Assembly (NCBI GenBank): GCA_964489705.1
Contig: CAZAZQ010000023.1
Location: 1 to 34,651, forward strand
Length of the DNA stretch: 34,651 nt
Source of the DNA: CAZAZQ01 sp964489705
GTDB taxonomy: Bacteria; Zixibacteria; MSB-5A5; GN15; FEB-12
Direction of reading: 5' to 3'
Shown piece after piece: positions 16,698 through 25,022 of this stretch. Positions within the stretch are counted from its first letter, which is position 1; each line of letters starts with the position of its first letter. A model generated the notes under the pieces. It made no database searches. It saw only the letters and a program-made list of their open reading frames with translations, and was not told the DNA's origin. Made by a program: the position numbers and the translations under genes.

Positions 16698-17504
16698 ATG
16701 ACGGACATAGTAATTGAGCAAGCCATTGCCACCATCAAGAACTTCATCGACACCAAACTTCGCCAATCCGGCTTGAAAGGATACGTGGTGGGGCTGTCGG
16801 GGGGAATCGACTCCGCCGTCTCCGCTTCCCTGGCGACCGCAGCCGTGGGCAAGGGAAAAATGCTGGCGCTTCTCATGCCCTACCGCACCTCCTCCGAGCA
16901 TTCCACCACCGACGCCCTGGAGCTTATCGACCGGCTCGGCATCCCTTACCGCCGCATCGACATCTCTCCCATGATTGACGCTTACTTTCCGGAGATCAAC
17001 GAGGAGAACCGTCTGCGCGCCGGCAACAAAATGGCGCGGGAGCGGATGTCCATTCTCTTTGATGTGGCGCAGGAAATGGACTATCTGGTGCTCGGCACGG
17101 GAAACCGGACGGAGATTTGTTTGGGCTACACCACCTGGTATGGCGACGCGGCATGTTCGGTCAATCCCATCGGTGAGCTGTACAAAACCGAAATCCGCGC
17201 TATTGCAAAAGTGCTGGACGTGCCGGAGGCGATTATCACCAAGCCGCCGACGGCGGATTTGTGGGCAGGGCAGACGGATGAAGGCGAAATCGGCGTCACT
17301 TACGAGCAAATCGACCGCCTGCTCAAACGGCTGGTGGACGACGGGGAGCACTCTCTTCAAGTCCTGATACGGGAAGGCTTTCGCCAGGGGGATATCGAGC
17401 GGGTGGTGACGTTGCTCAATCGCAACTCCTTCAAGCGGCGCCTGCCGGATATTGCCTCACTGCGGCGCGCTCCCATTCCCGACCATATTGAACTGAGCTC
17501 ATAG
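16698..17504 (+). CDS. nadE: NH3-dependent NAD+ synthetase
   Basis: 268-aa enzyme that amidates nicotinate adenine dinucleotide to NAD+ using ATP. The PP-loop SGGIDS lies at 34-39, followed by family blocks MPYRTSSEHS, GNKMARERMSILFD, GTGNRTEICLGYTTWYGD and KPPTADLWAGQTDE. There is no N-terminal nitrilase/glutaminase domain, so ammonia must come free or from a partner. The start ATG 16698 has GGAGG 18 bases upstream and a nearer AAGGG; an ATG at 16690 is out of frame. It heads a run of closely spaced genes: rsmI begins 12 bp downstream. Confidence 0.96.
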   Translation: MTDIVIEQAIATIKNFIDTKLRQSGLKGYVVGLSGGIDSAVSASLATAAVGKGKMLALLMPYRTSSEHSTTDALELIDRLGIPYRRIDISPMIDAYFPEINEENRLRAGNKMARERMSILFDVAQEMDYLVLGTGNRTEICLGYTTWYGDAACSVNPIGELYKTEIRAIAKVLDVPEAIITKPPTADLWAGQTDEGEIGVTYEQIDRLLKRLVDDGEHSLQVLIREGFRQGDIERVVTLLNRNSFKRRLPDIASLRRAPIPDHIELSS

Positions 17505-17516
17505 AGTCGTATCGTT

Positions 17517-18206
17517 ATGGCAGCGGAAGCCGGAAAACTGTTCCTTGTCCCGACCCCTATCGGGAATATGGACGACATGACGCCGCGAGCGATTGAAGTG
17601 CTGAAGGAGGTCGACCTCGTTGCCTGCGAAGATACCCGTCATTCCGGGATGCTGTTTGCCCGCTTGGGCATAAAGAAGAAGCTCATCAGCTACCACGATT
17701 TTAACGAATCCGCCCGCGCTGCCCAGTTAATCGAAAAAATCAAGCAAGGCACCTCCGTTGCCGTGGTCACCGATGCCGGTTCGCCGGGGATTTCCGACCC
17801 GGCGTACCGCATTGTCCGAGCGGCGGTGGAAAACGATATCGTTATCGTCCCGCTTCCGGGAGCGAATGCCGTTATTCCCGCCCTCACCGCTTCGGGACTG
17901 CCGACCGACCGTTTCTTTTTCGAAGGCTTCCTGTCCCACAAATCAGCGGCGCGAAGAAAACGGCTGGAGCGTTTGAAAAATATGGAACATACGCTCGTTT
18001 TTTTCGAATCTCCCCATAGAGTGGTAAGGACGTTGAACGACATGCGGGAAGTCCTCGGCGATCGGGACGCCTGCCTGGCGCGGGAGATAAGCAAGCGGTA
18101 CGAGGAGTTCCTCCGGGGAAAGATAAGTGAGATACTCGCCGCTCTCTCGCAAAAAACGGTCAAGGGGGAAATCGTGCTGGTGGTCGGCGGAAAGGGGGAA
18201 GAATAA
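17517..18206 (+). CDS. rsmI: 16S rRNA 2'-O-ribose C1402 methyltransferase RsmI
   Basis: 229-aa AdoMet-dependent methyltransferase of the tetrapyrrole-methylase fold that modifies C1402 in the ribosomal P site. Family marks are LFLVPTPIGNMDDMTPRAIEVL at the N-terminus (here joined without the conserved L after N), CEDTRHSGMLF, SYHDFNE, VTDAGSPGISDPAYR, PLPGANAVIPALTASGLPTD, FFEGFLSHK, FFESPHR and AREISKRYEEF. The length is somewhat short because the C-terminal helical extension found in some homologues is missing. It is followed with no gap by the PAP2-family gene (TAA then ATG), so the two are probably co-translated. Confidence 0.96.
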   Translation: MAAEAGKLFLVPTPIGNMDDMTPRAIEVLKEVDLVACEDTRHSGMLFARLGIKKKLISYHDFNESARAAQLIEKIKQGTSVAVVTDAGSPGISDPAYRIVRAAVENDIVIVPLPGANAVIPALTASGLPTDRFFFEGFLSHKSAARRKRLERLKNMEHTLVFFESPHRVVRTLNDMREVLGDRDACLAREISKRYEEFLRGKISEILAALSQKTVKGEIVLVVGGKGEE

Positions 18207-19151
18207 ATGCCACCCTCCGAAACGCTCTCTGCCTCGCAACGCTTCTTCCGCCGGTGGTACCCCTTTGACTGGCTTATCGTCGGATATTCTCTCTTGATGG
18301 TAGTCGTCATCCTTCTGCTTGGCAGACCGCTCGGGAAATATCTCGATGAAGTGGCTTTTTATCTCGTTGCCGCTCTCTTTAGCGTTGCTATAGTCTCTTT
18401 GATTGACGAAGACACCAGTCGTCTTGCCGCCGGGGTGCGGTTGTTATATCCGGTGTTTTTGTTTACGTTCTTTTACCGTGCCACCGGTGGTTTGATGTTT
18501 TTGCTGTTCGACCGTTTCTTTGATGCGCAGTTGACCGCTTTCGAGTTGAGTATTTTCGGGGTGAACCCGACCCTTTACATCGACCGACACTGGCTCAACC
18601 CGATCGTTACCGAGATACTCTCTTTTTGTTACTTTTGTTATTATTTCATGATTCCCGTCTTTGTGATTATGTTGTTCGTCAAAAAGCATTACGAGACGGT
18701 CAAGAGCTTCCTGACCGCCACCTGTCTGACCTTTTTCCTTTCGTATCTGCTCTTTTTTCTCTATCCCATCGAAGGACCGCGCTGGCATTTTGCCGGACAA
18801 TACCTGAACTCGGTGACCGGTCCGGTGTTTAGACCTTTAGTGGAGATGGTTATTGCCAAAGGGGCGGTTCGCGGCGGATGTATGCCTTCGTCGCATTTCG
18901 GAGTGGCGCTGGTGATTTTAATGTATACCTTTCGGTATTATCGCCGAGTGGGATGGTGGCTGGCTCCCCTGGTATTCGGTTTAGCCGCCGGTACGGTGTG
19001 GGGGCGGTTTCATTATGTGTCCGACGTAGTGGTGGGCGGCGTTTTGGGATTGCTTTCGGTGCTCTTGACGTGGCGTTTCTATCCGCGCTGGCGCCGTCGG
19101 GTTGCCGCCTCACCTTCGCAAAAGGAGTTGAAAACGGAATATGTATCCTGA
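18207..19151 (+). CDS. PAP2-superfamily integral membrane phosphatase/phosphotransferase
   Basis: 314-aa membrane protein with about seven to nine helices. The PAP2 acid-phosphatase motifs are recognisable in variant form: EGPRWHF near 189-195, MPSSHFG with His230, and WGRFHYVSDVV with His269 and Asp273. The spacing and long hydrophobic N-terminal half resemble the Aur1/Ipt1-like inositol-phosphotransferase branch rather than the short undecaprenyl-PP phosphatases. It would act on a lipid phosphate or phosphoalcohol at the periplasmic face; the substrate is unknown. Its start touches the rsmI stop and its last 11 bases overlap lgt in another frame, suggesting a shared transcript with the lipoprotein-modifying enzyme. 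Confidence 0.88.
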   Translation: MPPSETLSASQRFFRRWYPFDWLIVGYSLLMVVVILLLGRPLGKYLDEVAFYLVAALFSVAIVSLIDEDTSRLAAGVRLLYPVFLFTFFYRATGGLMFLLFDRFFDAQLTAFELSIFGVNPTLYIDRHWLNPIVTEILSFCYFCYYFMIPVFVIMLFVKKHYETVKSFLTATCLTFFLSYLLFFLYPIEGPRWHFAGQYLNSVTGPVFRPLVEMVIAKGAVRGGCMPSSHFGVALVILMYTFRYYRRVGWWLAPLVFGLAAGTVWGRFHYVSDVVVGGVLGLLSVLLTWRFYPRWRRRVAASPSQKELKTEYVS

Positions 19152-19950
19152 ACTTTTCCATATTGGTCCTTTGACCATTCGCAGCTACGGGGTGATGCTT
19201 GCCCTGGCGTTCTTTTTCGGAGTCTTCTACGTCCGCCGAATGACCCTGCGGGACAACAAACCGTTCGAACCCTTCTTATCCATCGCCTATATCATGATTT
19301 TCGGCGGGATTATAGGGGCGCGCCTGTTCTATGTCCTCTTTCACCTCGATGAGTTCTCTCAAAATTGGACAGCCTCGTTCAACCCTTTCGCCTCGGGGGA
19401 ATTCGGTATTGCCGGGTTGAACATGTACGGCGGAGTTTTGGTGGCGATTGCAGGAACGCTGCTCTATTGCCGGTGGAAGAAACTCTCCGCCTTGGAAGTG
19501 TTCGACTATTTTTCTCCCGCTCTGGGGTTGGGATTGGGCATTGCCCGCATCGGGTGTTTCCTTAACGGCTGCTGCTTTGGAACGCCGACGCATCTGCCGT
19601 GGGGGATTTCTTTTCCACCCGGCTCCATTCCGTACTCGGTCTATTTCGATACGCCCATCCACCCGTCGCAACTCTATATTTCCCTCTACGGCTTCGGCTT
19701 GTTTTTCTTCTTGCACCACCTGATGAAACGGAAACGGTTTGTCGGACAGTTGATAGCTTTGCTGTTCATGATTGAGGCGGTCTTTCGCTTTCTTATCGAA
19801 TACGTGCGGTACTACGAGCAAGAGATGCGCTTTTCCTTCTGGGGAATGCATCCGACCTACAACCAGCTTATTTCCCTTTTCCTCTTTTTGCTGGGACTGG
19901 GGATTTACGTGGTGCAACGACGGAAAATGAAGGCAATGACGATAGAATGA
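19141..19950 (+). CDS. lgt: Prolipoprotein diacylglyceryl transferase
   Basis: 269-aa inner-membrane enzyme that transfers diacylglycerol from phosphatidylglycerol to the lipobox cysteine of prolipoproteins. The product starts MYPELFHIGPLTIRSYGVML. The Lgt signature is GLGIARIGCFLNGCCFG (132-147, with Arg136 and the Asn-Gly pair), preceded by GGIIGARLFYVLFH and LNMYGGVL and followed by HPSQLY at 174-179 and RFLIEYVR. Seven membrane helices are expected. AAGGAG lies about 13 bases before ATG 19141, inside the overlapping 3' end of the PAP2 gene. Its presence agrees with the probable lipoprotein at 27964-29022. Confidence 0.97.
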   Translation: MYPELFHIGPLTIRSYGVMLALAFFFGVFYVRRMTLRDNKPFEPFLSIAYIMIFGGIIGARLFYVLFHLDEFSQNWTASFNPFASGEFGIAGLNMYGGVLVAIAGTLLYCRWKKLSALEVFDYFSPALGLGLGIARIGCFLNGCCFGTPTHLPWGISFPPGSIPYSVYFDTPIHPSQLYISLYGFGLFFFLHHLMKRKRFVGQLIALLFMIEAVFRFLIEYVRYYEQEMRFSFWGMHPTYNQLISLFLFLLGLGIYVVQRRKMKAMTIE

Positions 19951-19966
19951 GTGAGGGCATATCGCG

Positions 19967-20656
19967 ATGGCGCTTCGTTCTCATACTTCCGGCTCTCGTG
20001 GAGCTCAACGCAAAAAAGAAGTCCGACGGCTGATAGACGCCCATGACTGCGAGGGCATTCGTACCTGGGCACGCCAGAGCAGAAACCCGCTGCGTACTTT
20101 GACCGGCATGCTTTTCCAGACCGATCCGCTTGTCTGCCGGCGGAGCGTGGAAGCTTTGGGTATCGCCGCCGGGGTGGTGGCGGAACATAGTCTCGAGAAG
20201 GTGCGCAATCTTATTCGGAAGCTCCTCTGGATGATGAACGATGAGTCGGGAAACCTCTGTTGGTGCGCCCCGGAAGCGATTGCGGAAGTGTTGGTCAATG
20301 TCCCTTCGTTGATGGACGAGTATGCTCCCCTGCTCATCGGCTATCTTCAGGAGGAGCCGTTCGAGCGCGGTGCTCACTGGGCAATCGCACGGGTTGCCGC
20401 GGTGCGCCCGGATATTTTCGAAGATGACGTTGCCACCCTTGCCCGTTCCCTTGACGACGACGATGCCGTCATTCGGGGATACACCCTCCTCGCCCTGACG
20501 TCGCTTGGTGCCTCATCCGTTTTGCCGCAGGTGCAAACGCTGACTTCCGATGCTGCTCCGGTGCATGTGTACGACTATCAAACCGGTACGCTCACCGAGG
20601 TGAGCGTGGCGCAACTGGCGGAACGGTTCCTCGCTGCCATTTCCCAGCAGAAGTAG
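19967..20656 (+). CDS. HEAT-like repeat protein (resembles DVU0298 family)
   Basis: 229-aa soluble helical protein. After a basic N-terminus, helix pairs run from about 18 to 195 with HEAT-like spacing (VCRRSVEALGIAAG, PEAIAEVLVN, GAHWAIARVAAVRP, VIRGYTLLALTSLGA). The segment GNLCWCAPEAIAEVL recalls the GN.WRAPEAIGEIL-type block I associate with the DVU0298 family; this is recollection. GAGGG lies nine bases before ATG 19967, and the gene starts 16 bp after lgt, so it is probably the last gene of the purF/nadE-lgt run. No catalytic motif was seen; a scaffold or protein-binding role is likely. Confidence 0.8.
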   Translation: MALRSHTSGSRGAQRKKEVRRLIDAHDCEGIRTWARQSRNPLRTLTGMLFQTDPLVCRRSVEALGIAAGVVAEHSLEKVRNLIRKLLWMMNDESGNLCWCAPEAIAEVLVNVPSLMDEYAPLLIGYLQEEPFERGAHWAIARVAAVRPDIFEDDVATLARSLDDDDAVIRGYTLLALTSLGASSVLPQVQTLTSDAAPVHVYDYQTGTLTEVSVAQLAERFLAAISQQK

Positions 20657-20794
20657 ATTTTTCCTCGGTGCGCCGCAGGGGAGTGACCTGAAATACAACG
20701 GGGAAACTTGTTTTTTTATTCCTGAACTTGTAGACGAAAGTTACACGTGACGAGTCCCTTCTTTCTTCGTTGGCACCGTGGAAGGGGATGCTTT

Positions 20795-20858
20795 TCACCG
20801 GAGAAGGATATCATCAACCAGATGAGAGAGCGGGAAATAGGTTTTGATTCTCCGGTGA
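20795..20858. repeat. 11-bp perfect inverted repeat upstream of mutS2
   Basis: TCACCGGAGAA at 20795-20805 and TTCTCCGGTGA at 20848-20858 are exact reverse complements, separated by 42 bp. They lie in the 270-bp spacer between the HEAT-like gene and mutS2. The right arm falls between the candidate -35 and -10 boxes. It may be a looping operator pair or a structured leader. Confidence 0.55.
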
Positions 20859-20870
20859 GGTTCGTATATT
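20844..20870 (+). promoter_or_regulatory. Possible promoter for mutS2-dnaG-recN
   Basis: TTGATT (20844-20849), a 15-bp spacer, then TATATT (20865-20870, 5/6 to consensus). The spacer is shorter than ideal. The right arm of the inverted repeat occupies the spacer, so a protein bound there would block it. Confidence 0.4.
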
Positions 20871-20926
20871 ACCGGCGGAATAAGTGATGGAATGGTTGAA
20901 AAAACCGGCAATACCCTGAGATTTCA

Positions 20927-23290
20927 ATGATTGACGAACATACGCTCCAAACGCTCGAATTCGAAAAAATCATCTCGCTGATTTCCGGCAAGTGCCTGAC
21001 GCCGTACGGAAAGGAAGAAGTCGAGGTGATGCAGCCGCTGTTTGACCGGCAGGAAATCGAGCGACGCCAGACGGAGATCAGCCAGATGAAAGACATCATC
21101 AATTTCGGGTTGGCGTTTCCGCTGTATCGTTTGGAGGACTGCCGGGAACTGCTGGCGGAATCGCAGGTGGAAGGGATTTATCTCGACCCGAAAGAGATTC
21201 TCTCGATTCTCGAGTTGGTGGAAGTTTCAATCGACCTCTATCGGTACGACAAAGACGGACGAGAGAAATTCCCCGCGGTTGCCGAGTACTTAGCCCGTAT
21301 TCGAGCTTTTCCCGAACTGAAAACCGAAATCCGCCGCATCCTTGACGAAGAGGGGCAAATCAAAGACAGCGCCTCCTCAGCATTGCGGAAAATCCGTCTG
21401 GAGTTAGCTGAGAGCAAGCAGAAAATCATGGCGCGCTTGGAACGCATCCTGGCGACCCACCGCAAGCAGGAAGGGTGGCAGGACGATGTGATTACCATGC
21501 GCAACGGGCGCTATGTCATTCCCATTCCGACCAACCGGTACCGCAGCGGCAGCGGTATCCTCCATGATCGGAGCCAATCGGGCGCGACGTTGTATGTCGA
21601 GCCGGAACAGACGGTGGAACTGAACAATCGCATCAACCTTCTCATGCAGGAGGAGCGGCTGGAGATAGAGCGTATTCTTCGTGCCCTGACGGGAGAGATA
21701 GCGAGCCGCGCCGACGCCATGCTGGAGAATACCAAAATCATCGGTAAGCTCGACGCTTTGTATGCGTGCGCCACGTTCTCGAACCTCATCCGCGGGAATC
21801 AGCCGGTCATCGCCGACACGCCTACCTTCTCTCTCGTGGAAGCGCGGCACCCTTTGCTCATTGTCCAGTTTTCCGATGTCGACAAAGTGGTGCCGACTAC
21901 CCTTTCGCTTGACGACACCCGCCGGGCGATTCTCGTGACCGGTCCCAACACCGGCGGCAAGACTGTCACTCTCAAGACCATCGGCTTGTCGATTCTCATG
22001 GCGCAGTCGGGGCTGCACATTTCCGCCGATAAAAGTTCGACGGTGGGGATTTTCGAGAACTTATTCGCCGACATCGGTGACGAGCAGTCGATAGAGCTCT
22101 CGCTGTCAACTTTTTCATCGCACTTGAAAAATATCGTGCACGGCTTGCATCACGCCGACGAGCGGACCCTGTTGTTGTTCGATGAAATCGGGGCGGGCAC
22201 CGACCCCAAGGAAGGCTCGGCGCTGGCGGAAGCGATTATCTTGTATGTCGTGCGCAAAGGCGCCAAGCTGGTAGCGACGACCCATTACTCCCAACTGAAG
22301 ATGCTGGCGACGGAGTACCCGGAAATCGAAAACGCTTCCCTCGAGTTCGACCGCGAAACTCTCATGCCGACCTACCGGCTGCACGTCGGTATTCCGGGTT
22401 CGTCGTATGCGGTGGAAATCGCCAGCCGTTTGGGTTTGCCGGAGGAAGTGTGCCGCCGAGCGTCGGAGTTGGTGGGACAAGGAGAGAAATCGCTTGATGC
22501 CTTGATTGCCTCGTTGGAAGCGGAGTTGCGGCGACTTAAAGAAGACCGCACCGAACTGACGGAACGCTTGGAGAAAGCAAAGCAGTTGGAAGAGCTCTAT
22601 CGGGTGCGGACAGAACACCTCAGCAGTCAGGTACAAGAAGAGAAAGAAAAAGCCCTCGCCGAGACCACCCAGTTCCTCGACCAGACCCGGCGGGAAATTG
22701 AGAAGTTAGTAGCGGATATCCGACGCACCCAAGCCTCGAAGAAATCCGTCAAGGAGTTCCACCGTCGCTTGCGAAGCCGACAGGAAAAAATCCATGCGCT
22801 CCAGAAGGATGTACGCGGCGGGCGCATCGACGACGGCGTCACCTTCCACAGGGGAGATACGGTGGAGATTCTCTCTTTGCAAAAGCAAGGGGAAATCGAA
22901 ACGCTCCTCGGAGACGACCGGGCGAAAGTAAAGATCGGCTCCATCTTGACCACCGTAGAGCTGCGGAACCTAAGGAAAATTACCGCTCCGGAGAAAAAAG
23001 AGCCTCGCCCCGCCATCCGGAGCAGTTATTCTCTTGACGAAACGGAACGGCCGGAAATCCATCTGCGGGGTTTGACGGTAGAAGAGGCGTTGGAAAAGCT
23101 GGAGAAATTTCTCGACCGAGCCGTGCTGGCAGGCTTTCGGCAGGTTTATATCATTCACGGCAAAGGAACAGGCACTTTGCGCCGGGTCTTGACGCAGTAT
23201 TTGAAAAACCACCCAGAGGTGGTGTCGTTGCGGTTGGGCGATTGGAACGAAGGCGGGGTCGGGGTGACGATTGCAAAGTTGAGAGAGTAA
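20927..23290 (+). CDS. mutS2: MutS2 family ATPase/endonuclease
   Basis: 787-aa protein. The N-terminal clamp/core helical region (1-320) begins with the family pattern TLQTLEFEKIISLIS. The ABC-type ATPase has Walker A GPNTGGKT at 339-346 and Walker B LLLFDEIGAGTDPKEG followed by the switch His in TTHYSQLK. A long charged coiled coil covers about 515-640. The C-terminal Smr domain (about 705-787) contains IHLRGLTVEEAL and the GKGTG loop in IIHGKGTGTLR. MutS2 acts in recombination control or collided-ribosome rescue rather than mismatch repair. The ribosome site before ATG 20927 is weak. dnaG begins one base after its stop. Confidence 0.96.
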   Translation: MIDEHTLQTLEFEKIISLISGKCLTPYGKEEVEVMQPLFDRQEIERRQTEISQMKDIINFGLAFPLYRLEDCRELLAESQVEGIYLDPKEILSILELVEVSIDLYRYDKDGREKFPAVAEYLARIRAFPELKTEIRRILDEEGQIKDSASSALRKIRLELAESKQKIMARLERILATHRKQEGWQDDVITMRNGRYVIPIPTNRYRSGSGILHDRSQSGATLYVEPEQTVELNNRINLLMQEERLEIERILRALTGEIASRADAMLENTKIIGKLDALYACATFSNLIRGNQPVIADTPTFSLVEARHPLLIVQFSDVDKVVPTTLSLDDTRRAILVTGPNTGGKTVTLKTIGLSILMAQSGLHISADKSSTVGIFENLFADIGDEQSIELSLSTFSSHLKNIVHGLHHADERTLLLFDEIGAGTDPKEGSALAEAIILYVVRKGAKLVATTHYSQLKMLATEYPEIENASLEFDRETLMPTYRLHVGIPGSSYAVEIASRLGLPEEVCRRASELVGQGEKSLDALIASLEAELRRLKEDRTELTERLEKAKQLEELYRVRTEHLSSQVQEEKEKALAETTQFLDQTRREIEKLVADIRRTQASKKSVKEFHRRLRSRQEKIHALQKDVRGGRIDDGVTFHRGDTVEILSLQKQGEIETLLGDDRAKVKIGSILTTVELRNLRKITAPEKKEPRPAIRSSYSLDETERPEIHLRGLTVEEALEKLEKFLDRAVLAGFRQVYIIHGKGTGTLRRVLTQYLKNHPEVVSLRLGDWNEGGVGVTIAKLRE

Positions 23291-23291
23291 G

Positions 23292-25022
23292 ATGATTTCC
23301 CCGGAGACGATTGAACAGGTTCGGCAGGCGACCGATATTGTTCAAATCATCGGCGAGTATGTCCGCTTGAAAAGGAAAGGGCGGCGCTACCTGGCACTCT
23401 GCCCTTTTCACACCGAAAAGACGCCTTCCTTTACCGTCACGCCGGATAAGCAGCTCTACTATTGCTTCGGCTGCGGCAAGGGGGGAACGGTCTTTACTTT
23501 CCTGATGGAGCACGAGAAGATGACCTTCGTTGAGGCGGTTCGTTTCCTTGCCCGGCGAGCGAATATCCCGTTGCGAGAAGAGAGAGAATCGAGCGAAAAG
23601 CGGGAGATGCTGGAGCGCATCAGCTACGGCAACCAGGTAGCAATGGAATATTTCCACCAGCTTTTGTACCAGCCAAAATACCGTGAAGTGCTCCACAATT
23701 ACTTGATGAAAAAGCGTTGCATCACCGAAGAGACCATCCGGCAGTTTCACTTGGGCTTGGCAGGGGAAGAATGGGATGGGCTGATAGCCTATGCGCGGCA
23801 GAAGGGGTTGACGCCGGAGGACTTGGAGAAAGCCGGGTTAGCGCTGCGCTCGAAAAGCGCGGGGAATTATCTCGATCGCTTTCGCCAGCGCTTGATGATA
23901 CCGATTTTCAACTTGAGCCAGAAGCCGATTGCTTTCGGCGGGCGAACCTTGAAAAAGGGCGAACCGGCGAAGTACATCAACTCCCCGGAGACCCCGCTAT
24001 ATGTCAAGGGAAACATCCTCTACGGGCTCAACTTCTCCAAGGATTTCATCCGCCGGGCGGAACCGGCGACGGTCTATATCGTGGAGGGTTACTTCGACGT
24101 TCTTTCGCTGTGGCAGGCAGGAGTCAAGAACGTGGTGGCGTCGTCGGGGACGGCGTTCACACTCCATCAAGCGCGGTTGCTGGCGCGTTTTGCCGATGCC
24201 GTCTATTTGTTTTTCGATGCCGACAGTGCGGGGAAAAAAGCGGCGTTCCGCTCCGTCGATGCGTTGTTTGAAGCGGGCTTGGAGGTGAAAGTAATCACTC
24301 CTCCCCCCGGAGAGGATCCGGATTCGTTCGCCAAAGTTCACGGGAAAGAAGGAATCGAGCGACTTACCGAGGAAGCGCAAGGATATATCCGGTTTCGCAC
24401 CCAGGAGGTGGAGATGGCGTCAGCCGGAATCATCGAAAAGGAGCGGTTGGTCAAGGAGCTGGCAGCATTGGGAAATAAGATCACCGACCCGACCCGCCGC
24501 AGTCTCTTTTTCGCCGAAGCGGCGGACGCGGTCGGCGTCGATGTCCGGCTCTTCCAGCAACTGCCTACCACCGAGCAAAAGAGCTATGGAGAGGAACCTC
24601 CCCGTCCGAAAAAGCACAGCCCCGTCGAAGTCGGTTTTCTCTCCCTGCTGTGCAACAATCCCGGTTCGATAGATTCCATTTTTGAAAACATCGCCCCCGA
24701 GGATTTCGAATCGCCGGAACTGGCGCGGGTCTATACGGCAATGATAAACCAGTACCGCACCCACGGAGCCATCGACGTGAGCCGATTGATTGACAATGCC
24801 CAGGACGACGCTTTTGTTTCCCTGGTGACCGAGATAGCGGCGATGGAGTGGGAAGCCTCGCAAGTCGACGGCGAAACGAAAAAGCTCGTGAAACAGATTC
24901 TCCATGAAAAACAGCGGCGGATTCGCGAAAAGCTCAAAAAAGAGCTGGCGCAGGCGGAAGCGGAAGGTGACCAGCAGCGGGCGGAGGAATTACTGCGGGA
25001 GCTGAAGGAACACGGGTTGTAA
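23292..25022 (+). CDS. dnaG: DNA primase DnaG
   Basis: 576-aa replicative primase. The N-terminal zinc-binding domain has ligands Cys37, His40, Cys58 and Cys61 (CPFH, then CFGCG), followed by the catalytic core. The TOPRIM module contains VEGYFD with Glu265 and FFDADSAGKKA, and GGRTLKKGEPAKYINSPET is the usual RNA-polymerase-domain block. The C-terminal helicase-binding region (about 440-576) is helical and ends in a Lys/Glu/Arg-rich coil. It starts one base after mutS2, and recN starts directly after its TAA, so the three genes appear to be one transcription unit. The familiar partner rpoD does not follow here. Confidence 0.97.
   Translation: MISPETIEQVRQATDIVQIIGEYVRLKRKGRRYLALCPFHTEKTPSFTVTPDKQLYYCFGCGKGGTVFTFLMEHEKMTFVEAVRFLARRANIPLREERESSEKREMLERISYGNQVAMEYFHQLLYQPKYREVLHNYLMKKRCITEETIRQFHLGLAGEEWDGLIAYARQKGLTPEDLEKAGLALRSKSAGNYLDRFRQRLMIPIFNLSQKPIAFGGRTLKKGEPAKYINSPETPLYVKGNILYGLNFSKDFIRRAEPATVYIVEGYFDVLSLWQAGVKNVVASSGTAFTLHQARLLARFADAVYLFFDADSAGKKAAFRSVDALFEAGLEVKVITPPPGEDPDSFAKVHGKEGIERLTEEAQGYIRFRTQEVEMASAGIIEKERLVKELAALGNKITDPTRRSLFFAEAADAVGVDVRLFQQLPTTEQKSYGEEPPRPKKHSPVEVGFLSLLCNNPGSIDSIFENIAPEDFESPELARVYTAMINQYRTHGAIDVSRLIDNAQDDAFVSLVTEIAAMEWEASQVDGETKKLVKQILHEKQRRIREKLKKELAQAEAEGDQQRAEELLRELKEHGL

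Noticed and set aside
20747..20887. 46-aa GTG-initiated frame before mutS2
   Set aside because: It contains the candidate promoter and inverted repeat, has no ribosome site, and its product is rich in Arg without a domain.
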